A stretch of 64,000 nucleotides of DNA from the NCBI RefSeq assembly GCF_001625305.1, contig NW_017802469.1, positions 160,967-224,966 on the forward strand, in the 5' to 3' direction. The notes below the pieces were generated by a model. The model ran no database searches. It was not told the origin of the DNA and saw only the letters and a list, made by a program, of their open reading frames with translations. Every line of letters begins with the position of its first letter. Positions within the stretch are counted from its first letter, which is position 1. This DNA comes from Branchiostoma belcheri. Taxonomy: Eukaryota; Chordata; Leptocardii; Amphioxiformes; Branchiostomatidae. The position numbers and the translations under genes were made by a program. Of this stretch, positions 1-11,605 are shown one piece after another.

Positions 1-293
1 GAGGGCCATGGAAAAAATTTTTTACCGGACCATTTTGCACCAGCCCTCCCCCCCCGGTAAATATCGTACAGTCCCTTAGCAAAGTGCATTTCAGAAGTGT
101 AAAATGCAATAGCTTCTCCTACGGATTTTGTATTTCCCCAAAACAAGTACAATATATATATACTCATTAATTAAAGTGATATATACTCACTAATTAAATG
201 TAACAGTGAAAGATTTGCTAATATATTGGTATTGAAATAAAGAGCACATTTTAGTATCAAAGACACACAGTTCACCTGTCAATTTGGTCATTT

Positions 294-385
294 TCCGGGG
301 GGTACGTTTATTCCGGAGGGTATGTTTATTAGACTTTGACGATTTGTCCGGGGGGTATGTTTATTCCGGGGGGTATGTTTATTAG
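294..385. repeat. 18-bp tandem repeat
   Basis: Four copies of an 18-bp unit of the form TCCGGGGGGTATGTTTAT lie here, two adjacent pairs separated by a short spacer. No coding potential is seen. The unit does not recur elsewhere in the window. Confidence 0.8.
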
Positions 386-399
386 GGACATGAGAGTAG

Positions 400-1176
400 G
401 TATAATAGCCATGACATCATTCCTGCCACAAGGCTGTGGCTTCGGTCAAGTGGAACAAGATTTGATAAATGCCTTGAGTGATATAATGAGTCGTATGTAG
501 TGTGTGTTGAAGACACATGCTAGTATTGCTATCATAGTTTAACTTTTTTGTGAAGACTTGTTTCATGATAACTTTATTGTGCAACATTTGTACAGGGTAC
601 AAAGTATGGCATCTACTAACTTAAGCAAGTACATGTCAACTACATTTTCATAAGGCTAACCTAACACAAAAGTGGGTGGCTAGTATGAGATAGGTATCAA
701 CTTATACAATCGTTGGAGGAGTTTCTAATATCCATACAGTCTTAAATATATATCCCTAAGTGTAGCATGTAGGGGTTGTCACAAGTCAATATGTATTTAA
801 ATTTGTTTTTCAAGTTCATCATGGGAGCTATAGATGCTGAAAAAGAATCTGATAGTGTAAACTCAACGTTGTAATGTCACCTAAATGTCACAAGGTTCTC
901 TCATTTGTTGGTGTTTAAGTGTACATCTGTTGGCTCTTGTTTACATTTTGTCTCGGGCAATTTTTCAAGCCGTAAATTCTTCCTTTCATCCCTAACCCAT
1001 AGAAGATAACTCTGGTTATACCTGTAAGATTTCTATCTGACAGAAATGATAGAAGACAGGGACAGTTCTAGAGGACAATTGGTAGTCTTCTGCCCTACTC
1101 TGACCTTTGATGAGTAGTTTGTGCTGTCATAATGAGTTCTTCACTACGTAATAGCTGCGAGCAAAGTAAGAAACTA
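400..1176. other. Unassigned AT-rich DNA
   Basis: No gene is recognised. Around 541-610 a stretch beginning ACTTTATTGTGCAACA and continuing to GTACAAAGTATGGCATC resembles, in reverse complement, a retroelement 3' end with an AATAAAGT signal. Similar stretches occur near 5625-5680 and 52215-52275, so it is probably an old retroposon tail on the minus strand. Confidence 0.4.
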
Positions 1177-2091
1177 GAGTTCCCCGATCTCATACCTTCG
1201 CCAAATGATGTTAATCTTTATGACTGACAAATTATACATTAGATTATTCCCCCCTGATTTAAGAAATAGGAACCTAATTTTCATGAATTATATCATTTTA
1301 TCATAATCTCAACCAAAAAACAGTCTTATACTAACAAACAATGCATTCTAGCATTTCCTCATAAATTATGCAAATGAGGTCCTGATTTGAATAAATTATG
1401 TTTAATGATGTTCACCTCAATTTAACTTTCAAATACCACAAGTATTAAATTCCAGGCAGTTATCATTACATAATTATAAAATTTTCTCATTAATTATGCA
1501 AATTAGGTCATTATTAACATAATCAATATTTTCCTGTGTTTCTTTCGTTGTCAATTACCAATGTCACAAGCTTTAATTGTCCTATCATGGAATACAGCTG
1601 ATTTATAGAATTTCCCCATAAATTATGCAAATTACATCATATTTGCATAATTGTCACATAATTATATTAAGCATCACGTAAGCTACCTACATACCAAAAA
1701 TCACGACGATCCGTCAACCGGTTCTTGAGTTATCCCCTTTTGAATATTTTCAAGAATATATCGCTGCAGTTCCAGAGCAAGTCGCTAGGGGGCCTAAACT
1801 CACGTCACTTCTTCCCCAGCACAAGAGCTACCTACCATCTAAATTTCATCACCATAGCATGTCTAGATCATGAGATATCAAAACCGGAAGTTCAGATGCA
1901 GTACCATAACAAGCCGCTAGGGGGTCCAAAATCTAATCATTTTGAGGTCTCATCAAGACCTACCCACCTACCAAGTATCAAGACAATCCATCAAGGCCTT
2001 CTCAAGTTATCGTGTTTACAGACAGACACACACACAAACACACACATACACGAACGCCTCTGAAAACATAACCTTCTTGGCGAAGGTAATA
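1177..2091 (+). mobile_element. Family F non-autonomous DNA transposon, near full length
   Basis: An AT-rich element of about 915 bp. The left end reads GAGTTCCCCGATCTCATACC and both ends contain TACCTTCGCCAA in inverted orientation, giving short terminal inverted repeats. The interior has several CATAAATTATGCAAATTA-type motifs, and a CA-rich microsatellite (about 2025-2048) sits near the right end. A reverse-complement copy of the left part is at 54436-54669 and right-part relatives are at 40187-40530 and 61062-61376. No transposase frame is visible. Confidence 0.7.
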
Positions 2092-2159
2092 AAGAGTCAA
2101 TTGTTGGTGGGGCTTTAGGCACAGTGCGTGGTCGGGTGTGTATAGGGGTGCCCGCCCTG

Positions 2160-2418
2160 GTGCCCGCATACCCTTTTCTGTAGAGCGTAATCGGCTGTTT
2201 TAATTCCACGTAGAGCGTAGACAGACCGCTCTAATTCAACGTAGAGCGTAATTGGTGCATTTTGCGTAATTCGCGTTTTAATTCTACGTAACGCGTTGTA
2301 GCCACTTGGAATTTAACGTAAAGCGTAATTGAGAGGATTCCTGAATTCAGCATAGTACGTAGCCGGCTCTCAAAATTTAGCGTAGAGCGTTGTCAGGACC
2401 CCCCCATGCAGGCCCCCT
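2160..2418 (+). mobile_element. Family A MITE, copy 1
   Basis: Ends resemble GGGGGCCTGCATG and its complement CATGCAGGCCCCC. The interior is a diverged array of the motif TACGTAGAGCGTAATT separated by short spacers. Further copies are near 5167, 57623, 58897 and 60755. It is non-coding and mobilised in trans if at all. Confidence 0.75.
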
Positions 2419-3694
2419 GTATAGGGGTGCAGTCTCGGTAAGACTGGTATGGTAGGTTTGTCGCACACGTTTCACGATAGTCATAGATCTTCATAAAAGG
2501 CTTGATATATCTAAGAAACTGACATCTATTATCGAACTGGAACCTCTAGGCTCACTTCAGGTAAGTGTTCGGTGATTAGGACTTGTTATGTTAAATTGTT
2601 AGTAAGAGTGGAGTGGCTTGTGGCATAGTAACTGTTGATGTTTTTGAATCGAGTGAGTGTGTTGAAGACACGTGTCCTAGTTATGAGTTAAAAACTGGTC
2701 AGGAGTAAAGGAGGTTTAGTAGTTCATTATAGTAAAGGTCTGCTTTTTTTGTGATGCCTTATTAAGTTTGGGCATTGTGTAAGAAAAGTAATGAATTGTT
2801 TGAGTTTCTAAGGGGAAAAGGAAGTTTAGATTCAAATCATGTCTACGGTCAGTGGCATTGTATTATCACGTAAACACTCACTATCCGGTTTATCGTAAGT
2901 CTACATGTATATCATAGTATTTTTTGTATGACGCGATTTGAATGTTCCTTTTCTTCTTTGCAAGCTCCAAAGAGAAGACCACTTCCTATCTATGTACACA
3001 AACACACAATATTAGGTAGTCGCCACCATCCTTTTTTTATTTATTTTTATTTATTCAGAATTGTAACATGACAATACAAACTGTGCACTAGGCAGCAAGT
3101 ATATGCTGATAGCGTGCACACCTAACACATACCTGGACATACGTGTATGACAGAGGAACAACAATAAATAGTTAGAACAAGATATATACACAAATAATAT
3201 GTAATAAATCACACCTGCAATGTTAATAATCAATTTTATAACTGTACACTATCCTTCATTTCCTTATTGTGCCCATTGAGATAAAATCTGAGAGGATTCT
3301 GTAAATATGACCAAGCAGATGACCTTGTGAAAAAGCTCCCCCTACCAGTTTTACCCATAGTTGCTTTGTCCAAGTTGTTGGGTATTAATATATATATAGC
3401 CTAAAGGGCCACGAGCAAAGTGTCAAGTTCCCTATCTGTGTATGCACATGGTATACATGTAGCTCTGACTGGGTGTACATAGAAAGATACAAAGAATATA
3501 TACTGCACGAATGTGTTTAGAGCAGCCAGAAATTCCCTTTCAGCCAACCCGACTGATGAGTGTCAAGGTAAAAGCTTGTCTGTAACTGAAGAAATTAGCA
3601 GGTAATTGTTGTCAGCTGCAGGCTAGGTCAGAGGTGTACAGTCCAGTGTTTTCAGTGATACTTGTAATGTTTATAATCTATGGCAGATGGAATA
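2419..3694. other. Unassigned DNA
   Basis: About 1.3 kb with no gene or repeat family that I can name. The longer open frames here lack coding character and splice context. Confidence 0.5.
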
Positions 3695-3935
3695 TCAATA
3701 GATACCAATTATGCAAATACGGATCTAATTTGCATAATTAATCTGAAAATTCTATGACTCCTTAGTGGTAAATGATGGGAATTTCATACTTGGGACATGT
3801 GTAAGTTAGTCAAAAGTTAACATCACGATGCACATATTATGTTAATGTGGAGAATTTGCATAATTAGGGAAGCAATTTATATTTTAATATCAAGCGCATA
3901 TTTCATGGAGGTATGAGATCTCGGAACTCTTGTTC
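3695..3935 (-). mobile_element. Family F-related AT-rich element, partial
   Basis: Contains ATTATGCAAAT motifs and ends with TCATGGAGGTATGAGATCTC followed by GGAACTC, the complement of the family F left terminus in diverged form. Similar ends occur at about 28090-28125 and 34985-35025. Confidence 0.5.
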
Positions 3936-4342
3936 TGGTGTGCTGTACCAATATACATGTAACATTTATATTGATCTAATGAAACATTGCTTATTTTTAC
4001 AGGACTTGCTACAAACTGTTGAAAATATCTCATGTCCTGGAACAAAATGGATTTTCATGTTGTGGAAACAGAAAGTCTAAAAACACAGCTAATATACAGA
4101 TCCTTCCATAAACAATATATCAGATCATAAAGATAGCATGATTTATTGCTATATATATCATAAAACTTGTCAGCAATCCAAAATAACAGTGGTCGACTTT
4201 AATTGTGTGATATACATATACATGTATTGTACAGTCACAAAAAATCCTTAAGGATAGAAAATATTTTCTCAAAGATGAGATTGAATGTGATAATTGAGAA
4301 ATGATTAAAAGCAATTCATCAAAAAATGACAGTTGTTACATA

Positions 4343-4750
4343 TAGAATACAACACCGTGTATTCCGTATCGGCCAAGGTATCGGCCCGACCGCGGGTCAG
4401 ATCGCCTGACGGCCGAAGGCTGGAGGGCGATCCGACTCAAGGGATCCGGAGGGCCGGGACCGAGGGTGATGCGGAATACACTGTGTTGTATTTTATTTAT
4501 GTCATACACACCCCAAAAAACGCGCCTTTTAATGCAAGATGAGCCAAAAGTGGTGCCACTAAACCCTAAAATGCAACAACATCAATTCCAATGACCGGAT
4601 TCTGTATTCAAATTTTTGAAAGCGGCGCATGCAGTTAGGGCAAAGCGCGTTCGAATCGTTCTTAGGAAGCCATGGAAGCCTGGGCTGTACCGTAAAGTAC
4701 GGCCCGGTCTGGAACCCGTTATCGAATGTTATCGCGGCCCGGGTATGATA
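4343..4750 (+). mobile_element. Family H repeat, copy 1
   Basis: Begins AGAATACAACACCGTGTATT and runs to about GCGGCCCGGGTATGATATAA. The left part carries a palindromic AATACA-type motif repeated inside as GCGGAATACACTGTGTTGTA. Other copies are at 31579-32106 (interrupted by a family G element) and 60174-60522. Non-coding; the CpG-rich 4370-4465 section is part of the repeat rather than a promoter. Confidence 0.7.
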
Positions 4751-4927
4751 TAATAGCCAATGTATGCAAATGTATAAGGCAGGAAACTAGATATTTATAG
4801 ACTGTAAAAGTTCCAAAGAACAAATATCTCTTGTTTTCAGTGTGAATGTCCAAACTACAGGTGTGTCACCATGTACAGGTGTGTTACCTGTGCCATAGGG
4901 TGGGGCACCTTCAGGTAAATGCCTTAC

Positions 4928-5031
4928 CTTGTTGCCAAACATCTGGATAAGATCTGGCAATGCCCACTGACCCAAATCATCAGTAGTTGTGACAGGAGGC
5001 CTGTCCACATGGGAGATGCCAGGATAAGTAC
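4928..5031 (-). CDS. Candidate internal exon of an unknown minus-strand gene
   Basis: On the minus strand, AAACAG (acceptor) precedes a 104-nt open stretch that ends AACAAG|GTAAGG, a near-consensus donor. The frame reads TYPGISHV, then DRPPVTTTDDLG, then QWALPDLIQMFGNK. It begins by completing a codon (two bases) and ends in phase 0. The composition (Asp, Trp, Gln, Ile mix) looks protein-like, but the polypyrimidine tract before the acceptor is weak and I recognise no family. It is antisense to the tensin gene. It could equally be a chance open frame. Confidence 0.25.
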
Positions 5032-5166
5032 CTGTTTAGGTAGGGTCCATCCCTGCATACCTACCAGAGCTGCTGGGTGCTCTGAAGTCTGTGCAGCATG
5101 TAGTTGTTGATGTTCTGTCATTGTGGGCATGGAAAATTGTGAATTCCTTGTTGATAGACATTTAAG

Positions 5167-5408
5167 GGGGCCCACATGCACTTTTCCGTAGAGTGTAATC
5201 AGCCGTTTTAATTCTACGTAGAGTGTAGACGGCCCGCTCTAATTCAACGTAGAGCGTAATTGGCACATTTTGCATTTTATCTTACGTAATGCGTTGTAGC
5301 TACCTGGAATTTAGTGTAAAGTACGCTTTTTGAATTCAGTGTAATATGTAGCCGTCCCTCAAAATTTAGCGTAGAGTGTTGTCGGGACCCCCCATGCAGG
5401 CCCTCCTT
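5167..5408 (+). mobile_element. Family A MITE, copy 2
   Basis: Begins GGGGGCCCACATGCACTTTT and ends CCCCCATGCAGGCCCTCC, with the internal GTAGAGTGTAATC and GTAGAGCGTAATT motif array. Flanks share TTTAA on both sides, a possible degraded target duplication. Confidence 0.7.
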
Positions 5409-6207
5409 TAAATAAGATAAAATATAGAAAAAGAACAATAGGTGATCAGTTTGAAACAGTTATGACAAAGGAAAATGGAAATGGGGTTCAGTAACTAACA
5501 TCTGAATAAAAAGTTTTTTATGTGTACAACATTTTTTATACGTACAACAAGTGTTGGGAAGAAAAACTTGCTGAAACTTGGTATAGTCCTTCCTTTTTTA
5601 GTGATCTAAAGTTTGAAAGAAGAACTTTATTGCGCAACAGATGTAACAGGTACAACGTATGGCAAAATATACATACAGAGTTGGTGATGGTAACATACAT
5701 ACGTAGTTGGTGATGCTAAAAATATCTAACAGTTCTACTAACTGTACTGAAAGATACCGGTAGGAATTCTTACAGGAGTTTTAAACATGTTGCTGTTTGC
5801 TGAGTGATATTGCATTTGTAAAGCATACTGGTAGTGATTTGTTTTTAAGGAATTGTCTTAAAATTTACGTTAAAAGGTGTAGGAATGTAGGTTTAACATT
5901 TGCATCATAGCTTTGGCACCATTTCTAACTAGTGGAACATTTTCAATGCTTCAGTGGCACAGGTCTTGGATATATGTTTGTGGATTTTCTTTGTTTAACG
6001 ACAGAATCTAGGTCAGGTGTAAAATCTCGTACTGGCAGGGCCAGGCCATTCCGACAGCGTACGCTCTCCAAAGTTGTTTGTCGTTCAGCTACCGTGTGAC
6101 ACGACAACACGCAACAACGGTCTCCACTGACTGGTACAAGAAATGACAAAAAAACATTATTGGGGAAGGGGGGAAACTTTAAATTTTACAATAGAGGTAA
6201 AAAACTT
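5409..6207. other. Unassigned DNA
   Basis: No gene is recognised. A retroposon-tail-like stretch (TTTATTGCGCAACAGATGTA, about 5626) resembles that at about 541, and a short tandem pair of ACATACGTAGTTGGTGATG-like units lies at about 5665-5715. Confidence 0.4.
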
Positions 6208-6577
6208 AGGCCACACCAATTTGATTTCTTGGTTAATGGATTTTTTAAGAAAAATAATGGAGCGGGCGGGCGAAAAAAAATAAAAATAAAAACAGGCCTA
6301 AGCATCCTATTATGGTCCAAAATGGTATGATAGGAGCCATGAAGTCAACACACCAGGCTGGTTCAAAAATTGAACAATGAATTTTGAACTTTTAATGATA
6401 CCAGTGCATTGAAAGATGAAATAACTGTAACAACTAGGATGAAAAGGACTATTTTCAACTGTTCAGGGCAAAATAGGAGCATTTTTCAGTTGATTCTGAA
6501 TTTTTATTTTTATTTGCAAATCGGAAAAAAATGGAGCGGGCAAATCCGTTAACCAAGAAATTAAATTGGTGTGGCCT
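6208..6577 (+). mobile_element. Family D MITE, copy 1
   Basis: Begins AGGCCACACCAATTTGATTT and ends with the complementary AAATTAAATTGGTGTGGCCT, so terminal inverted repeats of more than 20 bp are visible. The length of 370 bp and the interior match the other D copies. It encodes no transposase. Confidence 0.85.
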
Positions 6578-6624
6578 TACAAGGCTTCCTCTTAATCTTG
6601 AAAATGGCCTTCTTGCCAATTTTG

Positions 6625-6742
6625 TCTTCTTTGGAGTTTTGAATTGTTGCACTTCTTGGCAATTTCTTGGCAAATTCTTGCACTTCTTGGCAATTTCTTG
6701 GCAATTTTATCTTCTTTGGAGTTTTGAATTGTTGCACTTTTA
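6625..6742. repeat. 85-bp tandem duplication
   Basis: TCTTCTTTGGAGTTTTGAAT occurs at 6625 and 6710, each followed by TGTTGCACTT. Between them CACTTCTTGGCAATTTCTTG is itself repeated. A minisatellite adjoining family D copy 1. Confidence 0.75.
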
Positions 6743-6913
6743 TAATGACTTGACTTGTGATTTGGTTAAAACTACATTATAATATTAACCAAATAAGACT
6801 AAAGATTATCTGTAAGTTATGAGCTTTTATACAATAATGTTTTCAGATATTTCAGTCTAGTTTATTATTAGTTCAAGGAAGGCTTAATAAAGTTAAGATT
6901 GCCTGTAGTCTGA

Positions 6914-7129
6914 TACTGTAATTCCTGATTTTTGCACTGTACTGTTATGTTCACTGTTTTCACTGTCACTTCTGTACCGTGAACTTATCATTACAGTTAA
7001 CAAATAATTCCTGGACTTTCTTTATTTTTCCTGCACCTGTCACCACCGTGAATATATAGTTCCATGAATATGTCCACTTTTCTCAGACTGTGAACTTTTG
7101 CTACCGTGAACATAAGTGAATTACAGTAC
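6914..7129 (+). mobile_element. Family M MITE, copy 1
   Basis: Starts TACTGTAATTCCTGATTTTT and ends GTGAATTACAGTA, giving inverted TACTGTAATTC ends. The interior contains repeated ACCGTGAAC-type motifs. The second copy is at 33730-33953. Confidence 0.75.
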
Positions 7130-7428
7130 TTCAGTTAAAAGTAAAAAAATTTGTCCTATTTCAGATAAAGATCAAAAGAAAGGTTTCTATGTTCTGTAAA
7201 GAATGTTTTTGAAGAAGGAAAATTATTGCATTGTTGAGCCAACTTAATGACAAAAATCCCTCCCTTTTTATAAGTGGGATGAGTTGGTAAGTCATATCTT
7301 ACATGTTTACATAGTTTAAGCTGCTAGGAATTTTTCTACCTGTCAGGTATTTTAAACAAAGGTAGTTGCGTAGGTACCTTAAGAGGGGCCTTCGTCCTCC
7401 TTTAAGTGGTGTCTTCTTTTGGGTCTTA

Positions 7429-7804
7429 AGGCCACACCAATTTAATTTGTTGGTTCTCAGATTTTTTTAGAAAAAATATGAAGCGACAGGGTGAAAAAAA
7501 ATAAAAATAAAAACAGGTCTTGGCATCCTTTTATAGCCCTAAATGCTACGGTAGGAGCCATGAAGTCAACACAAAAGGCTGGGTTGATATTTAAACAAAA
7601 AATTTTGAACTTTTAATCAAACCACTGCATTGATAGATGGAATAACTGTAACAACTAGTAAGAAAAGGACTTTCCTCAACTGTTTGGGGCAAAATGTGAG
7701 CATTTTTGAGTTGATTCAGAACCAGAATCTTTTTTTTTTATTTGCAAATCAGAAAAAAATGAAGAGGCGAATCCGAGAACCAACAAATCAAATTGGTGTG
7801 GCCT
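7429..7804 (+). mobile_element. Family D MITE, copy 2
   Basis: Ends AGGCCACACCAATTTAATTT and its complement, 376 bp, flanked by TTA/TA. The interior matches copies at 6208, 25938 and 43296 in the same orientation. Confidence 0.85.
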
Positions 7805-8791
7805 TAGACTACTAATGGACCGTAAGATCTTATTTTCGTGATCAGTGTCAGAATACCAATATTTATATTTCAATTAGAACCCTTCTGCTATTTCTCCTTT
7901 AATACCTGCACTCTGGCCTGGAAGATAGCTTTTGGTTATTTTAGCAAAGGCTTAAAAACGTGTTGAGAACAAGATGTTTGCCGTGTGGAACAGTGGTCCC
8001 CTTTTTTCTGCGATGTCATACATACAGGTGTGGTACTTGCCACACCCTGTTGGCCCTGCTTGCGTGCGTGCATCTAACGGTTTAGGGAAGACGCCCCAGT
8101 GTCTATGGTTTAGTTTACTTTTGGGCCAATTCCCCGACATAGCACGCTATCGCTTGAGCGTACACCAAGCATAACGGAGTGGCGAACAGTTCGCCAGTTT
8201 TTGTCCGATACAACCCCGCCTACCTTCCATTAAAAATAGTTGTTGTAGAATTATCTACCATGTAGGTTTAACTGAAGTGAACTGGGCTTATGGCAAAGGG
8301 AGGGGGTGACCTAAATGGTTTGTTTTCCCACTCCAGGCAGATGGCATCCCCTCTACTTTTGTTTGTTGATTTCCAGCAAACAAGAGAGGGAATGTCACAG
8401 CTCCGATTGCACTGGTATGTTTCTGGGCTGTTCTCCTTACCGCCTGCACCCCCTGTGGAGCTTGCTGTCACCTACTTTTTCAAGATCTAACCAAGGACAT
8501 TATACAGAAGTCCTTGATCTAACGAAGACTGTCTTAAAGCTATGAAGTCTTGTTGAAAAATGTATTTCCGACTTTTTTTAATTGCAAAATGTTTTCAGAC
8601 ACATTAGTGGTCGCTTTTTCTTAGTCTTCTCCCTGTTGCCTAACCTCGTAACTAATTATTTTTGGTTGGTAAAATGTTGAGAATTCTGTTTTGAAGAGAG
8701 TATGAAGAGGACATAAAGTTAACATTATCATCTGATTTCGGTAGATGTTGAACAATCAAGCACTTCTTTTTTATTTCAATTGCTGCTAATT
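7805..8791. other. Unassigned DNA with one short palindrome
   Basis: About 1 kb with no recognised gene or repeat. At 8180-8196 TGGCGAAC and GTTCGCCA form a perfect inverted repeat around a single A. Several short open frames near 7974-8490 lack splice or codon evidence. Confidence 0.45.
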
Positions 8792-9156
8792 AGGCAACAC
8801 CAATTTAATTTGTTAGTTCACGGATTTGTCCGCTTCATTTTTTTCTGATTTGCAAGAAAACAAATATTTCAGGCCCTGAATCAACTCCAAGATGCTCATA
8901 TTTTGACCCCAACAGTTGAAGGAAGTCCCTTCTATTCAGAGTTGTTACAGTTTTCCATCTATCAATGCAGTAATTAAAAGTTTGAAATTCATTTTTGCAT
9001 TACCAACCTGGTATGTTGACTTCATGGTTCCTATCATAGCATTTGGGGCTGTCATAGGATGACAAGGTCTGTTTTTATTTATTTATTTTTTTGCCCTGTC
9101 ACTTCAAATTTTTCCTAAAAATTTCCGAGAACCAACAAATTAAATTGGTATGGCCT
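8792..9156 (-). mobile_element. Family D MITE, copy 3
   Basis: The complement of the D interior, bounded by AGGCAACACCAATTTAATTT and TTAAATTGGTATGGCCT. It is 365 bp. Confidence 0.8.
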
Positions 9157-9274
9157 AACTGGAGAATGCCTATCATAGAATGCCTAGGTCTGTTTTTATT
9201 TTATTTTTTCACTGTGTCGCTTCGTATTTTTCCCGAAAAAATCCGAGAACCAACAAATTAAGATGGTTTGGCCT
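9157..9274 (-). repeat. Tandem duplication of the right end of D copy 3
   Basis: About 117 bp after the end of D copy 3, its terminal section is repeated, so TGGCCTAACTGGAGA occurs twice (ending near 9165 and 9282). This is a local tandem duplication of a MITE end plus flank. Confidence 0.7.
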
Positions 9275-9535
9275 AACTGGAGACCTCCTTTGCACATGCC
9301 TCTGTACCTCAGATGCGGGCAGCCAGTTGGATATGAACCGCATTAACCAGCGAATACCGGAGTAACTGTCCGAAATTCCGACCCCTCAGGACCGTGGCAT
9401 ATGTAAGCCTTGTCCTGTCTGGTCATTGTTGTGTCCCCTATTGTCTTACCGTCCTGGTGTTGTCCACTCCATGCCCAGCTTGTCCAGCCCATAGAACATC
9501 TTCACTGTGACTGCTACTCAGAAGGGTTGGACAGC

Positions 9536-9756
9536 ATTCTTTGGGGGCCTGCATGCCCTTTTTCGTAAGGCGTAATCAGGCCTTTTTAGTCTTCGTAATC
9601 CGTAGGCAGCCTCCCTAAAAATCAACGTAATTCGTAATAGGACATTAACTGCAAAGCGTAAAGTCGTAATCAGCTCTGAGGCTTTAACGTAATTCGTAAT
9701 TGGTGGCAAAAATTTTGCGTGATTCGTAATCACTACCCCCCCATGCAGGCCCTCTT
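9536..9756 (+). mobile_element. Family B MITE, copy 1
   Basis: Ends GGGGGCCTGCATGCCC and CCCCATGCAGGCCCTC are those of family A, but the internal motif array is CGTAATTCGTAATC instead of CGTAGAGCGTAAT. The second copy, inverted, is at 46489-46692. Confidence 0.75.
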
Positions 9757-10499
9757 GTTTCAGACAAGAATGTTGACAATCCTGGAGATGTACTTCTACT
9801 AAGGGATGCTCTTTTCAAGTCTCATCTATGGCTATTGCAAAGGTGACGTTATTTGTGGATAAGTTTTCTTTTTTTTTGTTCGTTGCTATGTTATGATAAT
9901 GTGTTTGTTATCATGTCTTTCTTCTACCAGGTCTTTGTTATAGTACATGTAATATGTACTGTTTATTTTTTCAAGCACAAGTACAGTATGTACAAGCAAG
10001 AGTCTTCAAAACAAGCTTAGATGATATTATGTTATAGAGTTTTGTTGTATTTAGTATTCATACCTTTGTATTTTGTAATGTATTTTTATAGGGCTGGTCA
10101 CTTAAAACATAACAAAACATTTTCAATTGTCCTGTTAGAATATTGGTCCATTCATGATCCCCCTATGATGTAAAATGGACTGTTCCACCTCTGACCAAGT
10201 ATTTGGCCTTTAAATGAGGTTAACCAACTACTGAACTTTTATAATTATCTAACTATAGGCAAGTCATCAAAGTCAACAAAAAGTAGGCTTTTGATAACAA
10301 TATTAGAATAAAATAACATATTAGTGATTATATGATTTGGATATTAAGTAGAGTGACAATGAGGTTTGTATACAGCTACTGTGTTACACAGTTTTGGAAG
10401 GAGGGGGTTGTGGCAGTAAGTAGAAGAGCCTGGTATCAGATGAGGGGGATCTGTAGGAAACCCTACCCAAAAAGTTCCAGCTCCAAAATATTACCGTCA
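9757..10499. other. Unassigned AT-rich DNA
   Basis: No gene, RNA or recognised repeat family is visible. Confidence 0.5.
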
Positions 10500-10666
10500 T
10501 ATCTCACCCCCCCGGGGAGCGCGTGGGGTGACAGTCGCGTGCGTTGCGCCCGTTTGTGGATTACCTACCGTTGTTGTTGTCCGTTTGTCACAACAAAGTC
10601 GGGACTCAACGTGCCAAGTCTTTTCATGTCAGGGTTTTGACAAGTTGATTCAGCGAACAAGCGAAG
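10500..10666 (+). promoter_or_regulatory. CpG-rich candidate promoter and non-coding first exon
   Basis: In an otherwise CpG-poor stretch, about 170 bp hold more than ten CpG dinucleotides (GGGGAGCGCGTGG, GTCGCGTGCGTTGCGCCCG). The block ends AGCGAAG|GTAAGTATAC, a perfect splice donor. The only nearby ATG (about 10627) closes after a few codons, so a spliced product would be a 5' untranslated exon. It may be the most upstream tensin promoter or belong to another gene; the sequence cannot decide. It shows no similarity to the repeat families here. Confidence 0.45.
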
Positions 10667-10679
10667 GTAAGTATACATG

Positions 10680-11605
10680 TGTGCTGTACTGAAAACCTGA
10701 CAGTTCAAACTAGTGACTGCTTGTACATGAATGGAGCAAAGTTGTTGAAGAGTTTGCTTGTTGTTTGGAAGTACAAAAAGGTTATGACTAAATTTGTTTC
10801 ATTTTGTTCTAGCTGTCAATTGTCTTCAACTGTGTGGCCTTGAAATATTCTGTGGCTTTGTTTTAAAAACTGCTTGTATGGACTACAGTTGTTAAAAGAG
10901 TTTGCTTGTTTTGAAGTATAAGAAGGGAGGTCATAACTAAATATGTTTCATTTTGTTCTAGCTGTCAATTGTTTTCAACTGTCTGGACTTGAAATATTCT
11001 GTGGCTTTGTTTTATATACAGTGCATGATACATAATCTAATTGGCATTGAGTGGAATGTACTTTTTAGATCTGGTTGTTTGGAAGTACAAGAAGGGAGGT
11101 CATAACTAAATATGTTTCATTTTGTTTAGCTGTCAATTGTTTTTGACTGCTTGCCCTTGAAATATTCTGTGGCTTTGTTTTATATACTGTGCTTGATACA
11201 TGTGCATGTGTGCTATACTGAAAACCTGACTGTTCAAACTGCTTGTATGGAGCAAAGTTGTTGAAGCATTTGCTTGTTTGGAAGTACAGAATAGTAGTAG
11301 CTAAATATGTTTCATTTTGTTTAGCTGTCAATTGTTTTCTGGACTTGAAATATTCTGTGGCTTTGTTTTATATACAGTACATGATACATAATCTAATTGG
11401 TATTGAGCGGAATGTACTTTTCGATCTGGTTGTTTGGAAGTACAAGAAGGGAGGTCATAGCTAAATATGTTTCATTTTGTCTTAGCTGTCAATTGTTTTC
11501 AACTGTGTGGCCTTGACATATTCTGTGGCTTTGTTTTATATACAGTACATGATACATAATCTAATTGGCATTGAGTGGAATGTATTTTTCAGATCTAGTC
11601 ATTTG
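10680..11605. repeat. Five-copy tandem array, about 150-195 bp unit
   Basis: The anchor GCTGTCAATTGT recurs at about 10812, 10961, 11129, 11323 and 11484. Each copy also carries GAAATATTCTGTGGCTTTGT and GGAAGTACAAGAAGGGAGGT. Unit lengths differ through internal indels. It starts immediately after the candidate donor at 10666. Non-coding. Confidence 0.85.

Noticed and set aside
4343-4465. CpG island promoter at 4.4 kb
   Set aside because: The CpG-rich text is part of a repeat (family H) with copies at 31.6 and 60.2 kb.
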